The notes beneath the pieces were generated by a model. It saw only the letters and a list, made by a program, of their open reading frames with translations. It ran no database searches and was not told the DNA's origin. From contig NC_017093.1 of assembly GCF_000284295.1 (NCBI RefSeq), positions 1,364,001 through 1,428,000 of the forward strand: a DNA stretch of 64,000 nt, written 5' to 3'. The position numbers and the translations under genes are program-made. Positions 26,298-34,559 of the stretch are shown here, in pieces. The first letter of the stretch is position 1; each line of letters begins with the position of its first letter. The stretch is from Actinoplanes missouriensis 431 (GTDB taxonomy: Bacteria > Actinomycetota > Actinomycetes > Mycobacteriales > Micromonosporaceae).

Positions 26298-27686
26298 CTA
26301 GAGCGGGATGTTGCCGTGCTCGCCGCGACCGGCGGGCGCGGCGGCGATCGCCTCGGCGATCCGGCGGCGGGTCTCGGCCGGCGTGATGACGGCGTCCACC
26401 ACGCCGATCTCGTGAGCCCGGTCCATCCCGGCGGACCTCTCGGTCTGCTCCCGCATCAGCCGCTCGCGGAGCGCGGCGCGCTCCCCGGGCGGCGCGGCGT
26501 TCAGCCGCTTGCGTTCCAGGACGTCGACCGTCGCGCCGGCGCCCATCACCGCGATCTCGGCGTCCGGCCAGGCGAAGACCGCGGTCGCGCCGAGCGCCCG
26601 CGAGTTCATCGCGATGTACGCGCCACCGAACGCCCGCCGGGTCACCAGGGTGACCCGGGGCACCACCGACTCGGCGAAGGCGTGCAGCAGTTTGGCGCCG
26701 CGGCGCACCAGCCCGTCCCACTCCTGGTCCACGCCGGGCAGGTAGCCGGGCGCGTCGACCAGCACGATCAGCGGCAGGCCCAGCGCGTCGCACATCCGGA
26801 CGAACCGGGCCGCCTTCTCGGCGCCGGCCGCGTCCAGGCAGCCGCCGAGGCGCAGCGGGTTGTTGGCGACCACACCGACGGTACGGCCGGCGAAGCGGCC
26901 CAGCGTGGTGACCAGGTTCGGTGCCCATCGGGCGTGCAGTTCCACACCTGGCGCGTCGAGCAGGGCCCGGACCACCGGCTGTACGTCGTAGACCCGGTCC
27001 GTGGAGCCGGGGACGAGGGCGTCGAGCCGTCCCGGGGACACGTCGTCGGGGGAGATCCGGCCCTGGTGGCCGAGCAGCCGGACCAGCCGGCGGGCCTCGG
27101 TGAGAGCCGACGCGTCGTCGTCCGTGGTGAGGTGCACGACGCCGGAGCGGTTGCTGTGCGGTTCCGGGCCGCCGAGCCGCTCGGAGTCGACCCGTTCGCC
27201 GGTGACGCTGCGGACCACTTCCGGGCCGGTCGCGAAGATCCGGCCGGCCTCGCTCATGATCACGATGTCGGTGAGCGCGGGGCCGTAGGCGGCGCCGCCG
27301 GCCGACGGACCGAGGACCACGGAGATCTGCGGCACCCGGCCGGAGGCGCGGACGATCGCCGCGAAGATCTGGCCGACGCCGTCGAGGCCGACGACGCCTT
27401 CGGCGAGACGCGCGCCGCCGGAGTGCCAGAGACCGGTGACCGGCAGCCGCTCGCGGACCGCCCGGTCGATCGCCGCGACGATCCGTGAGCAGCCCTCGAT
27501 GCCGAGCGCGCCGCCCATCCGGGTGGCGTCGGTGGCGAACGCGATGGCCGTGGCGCCGTCGACGTCACCACGGGCGAAGAGCACACCGGAGTCGTCCCGG
27601 GGCACCAGCAGACGCGTGGTGCCCCGGTCGAAGAACGCCCGCAGCCGCGATTCGGGATCTCGATGATCGACGGCTGCGTCCTGCAT
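26298..27686 (-). CDS. Acyl-CoA carboxylase beta subunit (AccD6-like)
   Basis: 462 residues containing both the N- and C-terminal carboxyltransferase (crotonase-like) halves, as in AccD6/PccB proteins. LWHSGGARLAEGV and LGPSAGGAAYGPALTD (N half) and DAPGYLPGVDQEWDGLVRRGAKLL with RRAFGGAYIAMNSRALGA (C half, biotin and acyl-CoA sites) are intact. It would carboxylate acetyl- or propionyl-CoA using a biotinylated alpha subunit encoded elsewhere. It starts 18 nt after fabF; the order fabD-fabH-acpP-fabF-accD parallels the mycobacterial FAS II operon ending in accD6. Confidence 0.9.
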   Translation of the reverse strand: MQDAAVDHRDPESRLRAFFDRGTTRLLVPRDDSGVLFARGDVDGATAIAFATDATRMGGALGIEGCSRIVAAIDRAVRERLPVTGLWHSGGARLAEGVVGLDGVGQIFAAIVRASGRVPQISVVLGPSAGGAAYGPALTDIVIMSEAGRIFATGPEVVRSVTGERVDSERLGGPEPHSNRSGVVHLTTDDDASALTEARRLVRLLGHQGRISPDDVSPGRLDALVPGSTDRVYDVQPVVRALLDAPGVELHARWAPNLVTTLGRFAGRTVGVVANNPLRLGGCLDAAGAEKAARFVRMCDALGLPLIVLVDAPGYLPGVDQEWDGLVRRGAKLLHAFAESVVPRVTLVTRRAFGGAYIAMNSRALGATAVFAWPDAEIAVMGAGATVDVLERKRLNAAPPGERAALRERLMREQTERSAGMDRAHEIGVVDAVITPAETRRRIAEAIAAAPAGRGEHGNIPL

Positions 27687-27704
27687 GGCGGTTTCCGGCG
27701 GGTG

Positions 27705-28931
27705 TTACGCGCGGGCGAAGACCAGCGCGACGTTGTGGCCGCCGAAACCGAACGAGTTGTTCATCGCCGCCGAGATCTCCAGCGGCCGCGCCTTGTGCGC
27801 CGCCACGTCGAGGATCAGACGCTCGTCCGGGTCGTCGAGGTTGATGGTCGGGGGCACGACGCCGTCCCGCAGGGCGAGGATGGTGGCGATCGACTCGATC
27901 GCACCGGCCGCGCCGAGCAGGTGACCGCTCATCGACTTGGTCGAGGTGAGCACCGGGTGATCGCCGACGGCGGTCTTGATGCCCAGGACCTCGCCCATGT
28001 CACCGGCCGGCGTCGAGGTGGCGTGCGCGTTGACGTGCTGGATGTCCGCGCCGGTCAGACCGGCGTCGCGCAGTGCCATCCCCATCGCGCGGATGCCACC
28101 CTTGCACTCCGGGTCCGGCTGGACGATGTCGTAGCCGTCCGAGGTGATGCCGGCGCCGAGAAGACGGGCGTAGACATGTGCGCCGCGGGCCGCCGCGTGG
28201 TCGGCGCGCTCCAGGATGATGACGCCACCACCCTCACCGAGGACGAAGCCGTCCCGGTTCTTGTCCCACGGGCGCGACGCCTTCTCCGGCTCGTCGTTGC
28301 GCGTCGACATGGCACGCATCGAGGCGAAACCGGCGAGCGGCAGCGGGTGCACGACGGCTTCGACGCCACCGGCCACCACCACGTCGGCGCGGCCGGCACG
28401 GATCAGGTCGAGACCGAGGGACACGGCTTCCGCGCCCGTGGCGCAGGCGCTGGCCATGGCCCGGACGCCACCGCGGGCGCCCAGCTCGATGCCGACCCAG
28501 GCGGCCGGTCCGTTGGGCATCAGCATCGGCACGGTGTGCGGGCTGACCCGGCGCGGACCGGACTGTTCCAGGATGTCGTCCTGGTCCAGCAGCGTGGTGG
28601 CGCCGCCGATGCCGCTGCCGAGGCTGACCGCGAGGCGCTCCGGGTCGAGGCCGGAGTCGGCCAGGCCGGAGTCGGCCCAGGCCTCCTTGGCCGCGATCAG
28701 AGCCATCGCCTCGGACCGGTCGAGGCGGCGCATCTTGACCCGCTCGATCAGCGTGGACGGCTCCACGGCGAGTTGTGCGGCGATCCGCACCGGGAGCTGA
28801 CCCGCCCACTCTTGAGTGAGCGGGCCGACCCCGGAGCGTCCCGCGAGCATGGCGTCCCAGGTGGACGCGACGTCCCCGCCCAGCGGGGTCGTCGCGCCGA
28901 GCCCGGTGACGACGACGTCTACGTTGCTCAT
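27705..28931 (-). CDS. fabF: Beta-ketoacyl-ACP synthase II
   Basis: 408 residues, condensing enzyme of fatty-acid elongation. The active site Cys is in ASACATGAEA, with the His pair in HVNAHATSTPAGD and KSMSGHLLGAAGA. NNSFGFGGHNVALVF is the usual C-terminal block. The start ATG 28931 is 1 nt from the acpP stop codon, showing tight coupling. Length is typical (410-420). Confidence 0.96.
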   Translation of the reverse strand: MSNVDVVVTGLGATTPLGGDVASTWDAMLAGRSGVGPLTQEWAGQLPVRIAAQLAVEPSTLIERVKMRRLDRSEAMALIAAKEAWADSGLADSGLDPERLAVSLGSGIGGATTLLDQDDILEQSGPRRVSPHTVPMLMPNGPAAWVGIELGARGGVRAMASACATGAEAVSLGLDLIRAGRADVVVAGGVEAVVHPLPLAGFASMRAMSTRNDEPEKASRPWDKNRDGFVLGEGGGVIILERADHAAARGAHVYARLLGAGITSDGYDIVQPDPECKGGIRAMGMALRDAGLTGADIQHVNAHATSTPAGDMGEVLGIKTAVGDHPVLTSTKSMSGHLLGAAGAIESIATILALRDGVVPPTINLDDPDERLILDVAAHKARPLEISAAMNNSFGFGGHNVALVFARA

Positions 28932-28932
28932 G

Positions 28933-29175
28933 TCAGTGGTTTGCCTCGATGTAGGTGACGGCATCGCCGACGGTCTTGAGGTTCTGGACCTCGTTGTCGG
29001 GGATCTTGACGCCGAACTTCTCCTCGGCCGCAACGACGACCTCGACCATGGACAGCGAGTCGACGTCCAGGTCGTCGGTGAAGGACTTACCCTCGGCGAC
29101 GTCGTCCGGGTTCACCCCGGCGACCTCCTCGAGGATCTCGGCGAGGCCGGAGGTGATCTCTTCGCGAGTTGCCAT
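28933..29175 (-). CDS. acpP: Acyl carrier protein
   Basis: 80 residues, acidic, helical. LDVDSLSMVEVV carries the Ser that receives the phosphopantetheine arm. Length and pI fit fatty-acid ACPs rather than polyketide ACPs, and the context (fabD-fabH-fabF) is primary lipid synthesis. ATG start at 29175, 47 nt downstream of fabH. Confidence 0.97.
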   Translation of the reverse strand: MATREEITSGLAEILEEVAGVNPDDVAEGKSFTDDLDVDSLSMVEVVVAAEEKFGVKIPDNEVQNLKTVGDAVTYIEANH

Positions 29176-29222
29176 CTTCGTTCTTTCTCTCGGTGGGTGG
29201 TGGATACGCCGTCAGGTGCTGC

Positions 29223-30173
29223 CTAGGGGCAGCGGACGACCTGGCCGGCGTAGGTGAGGCCGCCGCCGAAGCCGAAGAGCAGCACGTGGGAACCAGAGGG
29301 GACCTCGCGCCGCTCGATGAGCTTCGACAGTGCCAACGGCACACTTGCCGCTGAGGTGTTGCCTGAATTGACCAGATCTTTTGCGATGATCGCGTCGGGG
29401 CTCAGTCCGAGCCGCTTCACGATGCCGTCGATGATCCGGGTGTTTGCCTGGTGCGGCACGAAAGCCGCCAGCTCAGAGGGCTCGACGCCGGCCCGCCGGC
29501 AGGCCTCGATCGCGAACGGGGCGAGCGCGGTGGTGGCCCAGCGGAAGACCACCTGGCCCTCCTGCTCGATGTACGGCTGCCAGCCCTCGATCCGCAGCAC
29601 GTCGCCCTTGTCCGGGGCGGAACCCCAGAGCACCGGGCCGACGCCGGCCTCCTCACCGTCCGGAACCGCGGAGACCACCGCGGCGCCCGCGGCGTCACCG
29701 AAGAGCACGGCGGTCGTGCGGTTGGACCAGTCGGTGACGTCGGAGAGCTTCTCCGCGCCGATCACCAGGGCGTTGCGGGCTGCGCCGGCACGGATCGCGT
29801 GGTCGGCGGTGCCCAGTGCGTACGAGAAACCGGAGCACGCGGTGTTCAGGTCGTAGGCGGCCGGAGCCGTGATGCCGAGCCGGGCCGCGACCCGGGCCGC
29901 GACGTTCGGGCAGCGGTCGATCGACGTGCAGGTCGCGACGGTCACCAGATCGATGTCGGCCGCGCTGAGGCCGGAGCTCGCGAGCGCCTTCTCCGCCGCG
30001 TAGGTCGCCATGTCGGCGACCGTCTCGTTCTCGGCGATGCGCCGCTCGGCGATGCCGACCCGGTCCCGGATCCACGCGTCATTGGTGTCCAGGGTCATGG
30101 CCAGGTCGTCGTTCGTGACCACGCGCGAGGGCTGGTAGTGGCCCATCGCGACGATGCGGGAACCCGCGGTCAT
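29223..30173 (-). CDS. fabH: Beta-ketoacyl-ACP synthase III
   Basis: 316 residues, initiates fatty-acid synthesis by condensing acyl-CoA with malonyl-ACP. Catalytic Cys in DLNTACSGFSYAL, His in FVPHQANTRIID, Asn in LVNSGNTSAASVPLAL. Start ATG 30173 has AAGGAGGAG upstream and overlaps the fabD stop by 4 nt. Branched-chain starter preference is usual in this lineage but not visible in the sequence. Confidence 0.96.
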   Translation of the reverse strand: MTAGSRIVAMGHYQPSRVVTNDDLAMTLDTNDAWIRDRVGIAERRIAENETVADMATYAAEKALASSGLSAADIDLVTVATCTSIDRCPNVAARVAARLGITAPAAYDLNTACSGFSYALGTADHAIRAGAARNALVIGAEKLSDVTDWSNRTTAVLFGDAAGAAVVSAVPDGEEAGVGPVLWGSAPDKGDVLRIEGWQPYIEQEGQVVFRWATTALAPFAIEACRRAGVEPSELAAFVPHQANTRIIDGIVKRLGLSPDAIIAKDLVNSGNTSAASVPLALSKLIERREVPSGSHVLLFGFGGGLTYAGQVVRCP

Positions 30174-31108
30174 CGTGCTCCTCCTTGGTTTCCGCCGTGG
30201 CGGGCGATCAGGTCGCGGGCGGCGGGCAGGTCGTCCGGGGTGTTCAGGGTGACGATCTCGGGAGCGCCGTCGCCCTTCAGCTCCCGCTTGACCAGGCCGG
30301 CCAGGGTCCCGGCGGGCGGCAGCTCGATCACACCGGTGACGCCGAGCTCGCGCAGCGAGGCCATGCACAGGTCCCAGCGGACCGGTGCGATCACCTGGCG
30401 GACCAGGCGCCGGAGCACCTCGCCGCCGTCGGTGACCGGCTTGCCGTCGAAGTTCGACAGCAGGGTCCGGACCGGGTCGCCCACGGTGATGCCGGGCGCC
30501 ACGGCCGCCAGGGCGGCCTCGGCGGGCGCCATGTACGGCGTGTGGAACGCGCCCGCCACCGCCAGCGCGATGACCCGAGCCTTGGCCGGTGGGGCAGCCG
30601 CGAGGTCGGCGAGTCCGGGCAGCGACCCGGCCGCGACGATCTGGCCGGCGCCGTTGCGGTTCGCCGGGTACAACCCGTTTTTCTCGATCGCGGTGACGAC
30701 CTCGTCCGCATCGCCGCCGAGAACCGCGCTCATGCCGGTGGGCTCGAGGGCGCAGGCGGCGGCCATCTCCCGTCCGCGCACGCCGGCCAGGGTGATCGCG
30801 GCATCCGGGGTGAGCACGCCGGCCAGCGCGGACGCGCCGAGCTCGCCGACGCTGTGGCCGGCGACGACGCCGACGCCGTCCATCCCGAGCTGTTCGCCGG
30901 CGAGCAGCGCGGCCGCGACCAGCAGCGGTTGCGTCCGGGCAGTGTCCTTGATCTCGTCGGCGCCGGCCTCGGTGCCGAGGTGGACCAGATCCACGCCGGC
31001 GAGCGCCGACCACGCACGGAGGCGGTCTTCGGCGCCGGGTAGGGCGAGCCAGGGAATCAGGAAGCCGGGCTTCTGCGAGCCTTGGCCGGGGGAGAGTACG
31101 GCGAGCAC
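30170..31108 (-). CDS. fabD: Malonyl-CoA:ACP transacylase
   Basis: 312 residues. VLSPGQGSQKPGF at the N-terminus, nucleophile GHSVGELGA (Ser near 92) and catalytic His in AGAFHTPYMAPA give the acyltransferase signature. It loads malonyl groups onto AcpP. Start GTG about 31108 with GGAAGAG 7 nt upstream. First gene of the fab operon; the fasR-fabD gap contains a perfect dyad. Confidence 0.94.
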   Translation of the reverse strand: MLAVLSPGQGSQKPGFLIPWLALPGAEDRLRAWSALAGVDLVHLGTEAGADEIKDTARTQPLLVAAALLAGEQLGMDGVGVVAGHSVGELGASALAGVLTPDAAITLAGVRGREMAAACALEPTGMSAVLGGDADEVVTAIEKNGLYPANRNGAGQIVAAGSLPGLADLAAAPPAKARVIALAVAGAFHTPYMAPAEAALAAVAPGITVGDPVRTLLSNFDGKPVTDGGEVLRRLVRQVIAPVRWDLCMASLRELGVTGVIELPPAGTLAGLVKRELKGDGAPEIVTLNTPDDLPAARDLIARHGGNQGGAR

Positions 31109-31205
31109 GTCTTGACTCTTCCGGATCGGGGGAGGTTCGGGGGTTGCCGGGGGCGACGAAACCCTACGACGAGGTTTGTAGGAACCCAACAAACAGTCAG
31201 CTCCT

Positions 31206-31224
31206 TCGGGTTACTTTAACCCGA
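31206..31224. promoter_or_regulatory. Perfect dyad in the fasR-fabD gap, candidate FasR operator
   Basis: TCGGGTTA-CTT-TAACCCGA, 8-bp perfect arms with a 3-nt spacer. It is 98 nt before the fabD start and downstream of fasR. FasR is known to bind and activate this region in Streptomyces; that this dyad is the site is inference. Confidence 0.55.
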
Positions 31225-31306
31225 TTTGCCACTTAAGCGGGAATTTCCTGCTGGGACATGTCATCGGCAATGACGCGGCCTTCTTGAGCTACGAGGCAGG
31301 GCCTGA

Positions 31307-32488
31307 TCAAGTTGCGGGGTCGAGCCTGCCGATCGTCAGCGCCAGGCGTAACGCGAACCCGTCACGTCCGTCGAACGGTGAGAGCGCCGTGATCTCGGCC
31401 ACTCTGCGCAGCCGGTACCGGACCGTGTTCGGGTGCACGTACAGCTCCCGCGCCGCACTCTCCAGTACCCCGCCGGCGGCGAAGAACGCGTCGAGCGTCT
31501 CGATCAGCCCGCTGCCCGCCCGGGTCAGTGCGCCGTACACCTCCTGCCGCAGCTTGCGCCGGGCGTCCTGGTCACCGGCGAGGGCGCGCTCCGGCAGCAG
31601 GTCGTCGGCGGAGACCGGGGACGGCGCTCCCGGCCAGGCCGGCGCCGCCCGGAAGCCGTTCAGCGCAGCACGGGCCGACTCGGTGGCCTGGTCCAGCGAC
31701 GGGACGGCCGGGCCCACCACGACCGGTCCCGCGCCGAAGCTGTCCGCGAGCGCGGACGCCGTGGCGACCGGGTCGGTGGCGCCGCCGGCCACCACGACCA
31801 GGCGGTCGCCGTGCACCCCGCCGATCACCTCGAGCCGGGCCCGGCGGGCGGCCCGGTAGACCGCGTGCAGCACCGCGGTGATGTCACCGCCCGGCGAGCG
31901 GCCCACGACCACCGTGACCGGGGGAGCGTCCGCCCAGCCCAGGGCGGCGGCCCGGCTGGCGAGCACGTCCGAGGAATCGCCGCGCAGCAGCGCGTCGACG
32001 AGCAGGGCCTGCAGGCGGGCGTCCCAGGCGCCGCGGGACTCGGCGGCCCGCGCGTACACCCGGGCGGCCGAGAAGGCGATCTCCCGGGAGAAGCGCAGGA
32101 TCGCCTGGAGCAGCGCGTCGGTCTCGCCCTCCTCGGCGAAGCCGGGCACCTCGGCCTCGGCGACGTCGATCGTCACCTTGATCAGCTGGACGGTCTGGGT
32201 CAGCGTGATGGCCCGGGCCAGCGCACGCGGCGCGGCCGCGAAGACCTCGTCGGAGATCTCCTGCGTGCTCGCCGCGACGGTCGCCCCGGAACTCAGCCAC
32301 TCCACGAGTGACCGAACACCCGCTTGTGCGACGAGCATCACCCAGGAACGCTGATCGGCCGGGAGCGCGCGGAACCACGGCAACGTCTCTTCCATGCGGG
32401 CCACGGCGGAGGTTGCCAGCGCTCCGGCGTGCCGCTCGATCCGGCGCAGGGTGCCCGGCGCCAGCGGGTTGGTGGTGCTTTCTGCCAC
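31307..32488 (-). CDS. fasR: PucR-type transcriptional regulator FasR
   Basis: 393 residues. A C-terminal helix-turn-helix (LESAARELYVHPNTVRYRLR, near 348-367) is the PucR/CdaR-type HTH_30. The first 150 residues are all-helical and the middle resembles a GGDEF-related sensor fold. Its place directly upstream of fabD, in the same direction, matches the Streptomyces fasR-fabD-fabH-acpP-fabF order, where FasR activates fatty-acid synthesis. Ligand (probably a long-chain acyl-CoA) is inferred from that precedent. Confidence 0.9.
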   Translation of the reverse strand: MAESTTNPLAPGTLRRIERHAGALATSAVARMEETLPWFRALPADQRSWVMLVAQAGVRSLVEWLSSGATVAASTQEISDEVFAAAPRALARAITLTQTVQLIKVTIDVAEAEVPGFAEEGETDALLQAILRFSREIAFSAARVYARAAESRGAWDARLQALLVDALLRGDSSDVLASRAAALGWADAPPVTVVVGRSPGGDITAVLHAVYRAARRARLEVIGGVHGDRLVVVAGGATDPVATASALADSFGAGPVVVGPAVPSLDQATESARAALNGFRAAPAWPGAPSPVSADDLLPERALAGDQDARRKLRQEVYGALTRAGSGLIETLDAFFAAGGVLESAARELYVHPNTVRYRLRRVAEITALSPFDGRDGFALRLALTIGRLDPAT

Positions 32489-32636
32489 CGCGTCAGCCTG
32501 ACACGCCGCGCAAACGGCGACGCAGAGAGGTTTTAGGCGGTTTTATGACATTTGACCGGTGTAGCGGTGCGCCTCTCCCGCGATTCCGGCCAGTGACCTG
32601 GCATCGTGTCGGACTAGTGCGGTCCGGGCCGGGGGG

Positions 32637-32666
32637 TTAACACCGGGCTCCTTAACACCCGGCTCC
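32637..32666. repeat. 15-bp tandem repeat upstream of a small ORF
   Basis: TTAACACCGGGCTCC (32637) and TTAACACCCGGCTCC (32652) lie head to tail, one base different, 75 nt before the ATG of the small ORF. They could be two operator half-sites. Confidence 0.6.
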
Positions 32667-32740
32667 GAGGTGCCGATGAGGGAACGGTGCCGAGGAATGC
32701 TGGTGTTGGTGTCGAGGACGCGGATCGAGGAGGCGAGAAG

Positions 32741-32962
32741 ATGGAACGGGACGACGCGTCTACGCGTGCCGACGGCGATTCCGTCCTCGACGACATGACG
32801 GTGCCCGCACCGGTCGACGAGGAGCCGATCCTGGATTCGGGATCGGGACGGGTCGGCTGCCGGACGGATCTACGCGGGTGGGCCGGCGCCCACCTGCACG
32901 GCGCCGTGCGCCCCAGGCGGCGCGCCGCGGGCCGGGGGCGGCCACCCGGCCGCTGGTGCTGA
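32741..32962 (+). CDS. Small ORF, acidic N-half and basic C-half, unknown
   Basis: A 73-codon frame from ATG 32741, preceded at good spacing by GGAGGCGAG. The first 35 residues are acidic (MERDDASTRADGDSVLDDM) and the last 35 are Arg/Gly/Pro-rich and end in Trp-Cys; there are two Cys in all. No match I recognise. The strong ribosome site favours a real gene; the Arg-rich C-half may be a chance product of G+C-rich DNA. Precursor peptides have a similar leader style but no modification genes are nearby. Confidence 0.4.
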   Translation: MERDDASTRADGDSVLDDMTVPAPVDEEPILDSGSGRVGCRTDLRGWAGAHLHGAVRPRRRAAGRGRPPGRWC

Positions 32963-33043
32963 CGGCCCTCTAACGAGTGAGTGCGGGTCCGGCCCGGGCG
33001 AGTTACGCCCGGGCCGGACCGCGTGACTGGTCAGCTAGGTCGG

Positions 33044-33679
33044 GTGGACGACAAGAGACGGCTGATCCTGGACCAGGCGCTCGCTCTCGTGGACGAGCGC
33101 GGACTCGCCGCCATGTCGATGCGGGCGGTCGCCGAGCGGGTCGGGCTGACCTCGATGGCGCTCTACCCGTACGTCGGCGGCAAGGACGCCCTGCTGGACG
33201 GCCTCGTCGACCTGCTCAACCTGGAGTTGGGCACCGCGGTCGGCGACGACCTGGCGGACATCGACTGGCGACGGCGGCTGCGGGCGCTGGGCCGTGCCGT
33301 GCGGGCGCTCGCGCACGCCCATCCGAGCGCCTACCCCCTGCTGCTGAACCGCTCGGCAACCGGCGCCTCGGCGTCCTGGCTGACCGCCGCGCTGCACGGG
33401 ATCCTGCACGACGCGGGCGTGCCCGCCGCCGAGGTGTCCCGGATGGCCCGGATGATCTGTGCTTTCCTGCTGGGTTACACCACCGGCGAGGTGACCGGCG
33501 GCCTGCCGGACACAGAAAGATCGGCCGAGCCGGACGCCGAATTCGACGCCGACCTGGCCGACCTGGTGGCTCTGATCGAGCTTGCCGCGGCAGGGAGCGC
33601 CGCCGTCAGATCCGGCGGCGGATCAGGAACGCCATCCCAGCCAGGCCGACCAGGATCACCAGCAGGACCGCGCCGTTGA
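33044..33679 (+). CDS. TetR-family regulator
   Basis: About 211 residues. The HTH (LAAMSMRAVAERVGLTSMAL, then YPYVGGKDALLDGLVDLL) is in the first 55, followed by a TetR_C-type ligand domain (WRRRLRALGRAVRALAHAHP). Start GTG 33044 has a weak site; a GTG 21 nt upstream is an alternative. The last 74 nt overlap the convergent gene, which makes the Pro/Gly-rich C-tail doubtful; a 1-nt error or late frameshift could shorten it. Target genes are unknown; the small ORF upstream is a candidate. Confidence 0.82.
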   Translation: MDDKRRLILDQALALVDERGLAAMSMRAVAERVGLTSMALYPYVGGKDALLDGLVDLLNLELGTAVGDDLADIDWRRRLRALGRAVRALAHAHPSAYPLLLNRSATGASASWLTAALHGILHDAGVPAAEVSRMARMICAFLLGYTTGEVTGGLPDTERSAEPDAEFDADLADLVALIELAAAGSAAVRSGGGSGTPSQPGRPGSPAGPRR

Positions 33680-34259
33680 GCAGGAACAGGCGGCGCACCT
33701 CGGTGAACACCTCGGTCGCGCTCTCCACCGGGTTGACCTCGGGCTTGAGTTTCTCGCCGACGCCACCGCCGATGCCGCCGTGCACCACGTCCGGTTTCGC
33801 CTCCAGCGGCGCGCCGGAGACCCGCAGCGTCTCGGACATCGAGAGCCGGCCGTAGAACCAGCCGGCCGACTTCTTGCCGGACGGCTGCTTGGCCGGCCGG
33901 TACGCCCGGGGGCCGCCGGCGGCCAGCGGGTACAGGTCGTAGACCAGGCTCGGCGAGTCCTTCACCAGGATGGTGAGCGTGAACTTGTCGCCGAGCTTGC
34001 CGTCCTTGGGCGCGGAGGTCTGCGGCCGGGCCGAGGCCAGCCAGTCCACCTCGGTGAGCAGCAGCTCGAACATCCGCGGCTCGTCGGCCTGCCGGACCAC
34101 GATCGGCTCGGTGATGCCCTTGCCCTTGATCTCCACCGCGCTCGGCTTGGTGTCTTTCGGCGCGGCTGCAGCCGCGGGCGCGACGCCGGCCGACAAGGCG
34201 ACGGCCACCGCCACCGCTCCCGCCGCCGACATCAGTCTGGTGATTGCCCCTCGCACCAT
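33606..34259 (-). CDS. Secreted protein with C-terminal membrane anchor, unknown
   Basis: 217 residues. A Sec signal peptide (ITRLMSAAGAVAVAVALSAG, cleavage after AAA) precedes a beta-rich extracytoplasmic domain of about 150 residues, and the C-terminus ends in a membrane segment (LLNGAVLLVILVGLAGMAFL) plus IRRRI, i.e. a type I membrane protein. The start ATG 34259 has GGGGGGAG upstream. No family recognised. Its 3' end overlaps the TetR gene on the other strand. Confidence 0.7.
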   Translation of the reverse strand: MVRGAITRLMSAAGAVAVAVALSAGVAPAAAAAPKDTKPSAVEIKGKGITEPIVVRQADEPRMFELLLTEVDWLASARPQTSAPKDGKLGDKFTLTILVKDSPSLVYDLYPLAAGGPRAYRPAKQPSGKKSAGWFYGRLSMSETLRVSGAPLEAKPDVVHGGIGGGVGEKLKPEVNPVESATEVFTEVRRLFLLNGAVLLVILVGLAGMAFLIRRRI

Positions 34260-34559
34260 CCGACTCCCCCCGCCCGTGGATGGACATGGACCACTAACCC
34301 GCTTCTCGTGCCGACGGTGAATCCGGCACGGCGGCCCAGACCTACAGCCTTCCCGGACACCGCCCCGGCCGCATCTCGTGGCGGGGTGAATTGGAGCCAT
34401 TTGGGGGACGGCTGGACGGCAACGGCACGACCGTTGATCAGCGGCCGAATAGTACCCACTCCCCGCAATCCGTGGGGGCGGCGGCCACCGGGGTGATGAG
34501 GGCCATCACCGGGTGCGGCGACCGGCCGTGACAGCCGGCCGCCGCATCGGGTGAAAGCG
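34260..34559. other. 300-nt intergenic region between the anchored secreted protein and gltX
   Basis: No ORF with a plausible ribosome site. It should hold the promoter of the minus-strand secreted-protein gene; the gltX terminator hairpin lies at 34514-34546. I see no other ordered structure. Confidence 0.6.
34514..34546 (-). terminator. gltX terminator hairpin
   Basis: TGCGGCG-a-CCGGC pairs with GCCGG-c-CGCCGCA around a 7-nt loop, 12 bp with one mismatch, 14 nt past the gltX stop. No T tract follows. Confidence 0.6.

Noticed and set aside
26298..32488. Polyketide or other secondary-metabolite cluster
   Set aside because: The ACP, KS and AT genes are the single-copy primary FAS II set with fasR and accD6-like context.
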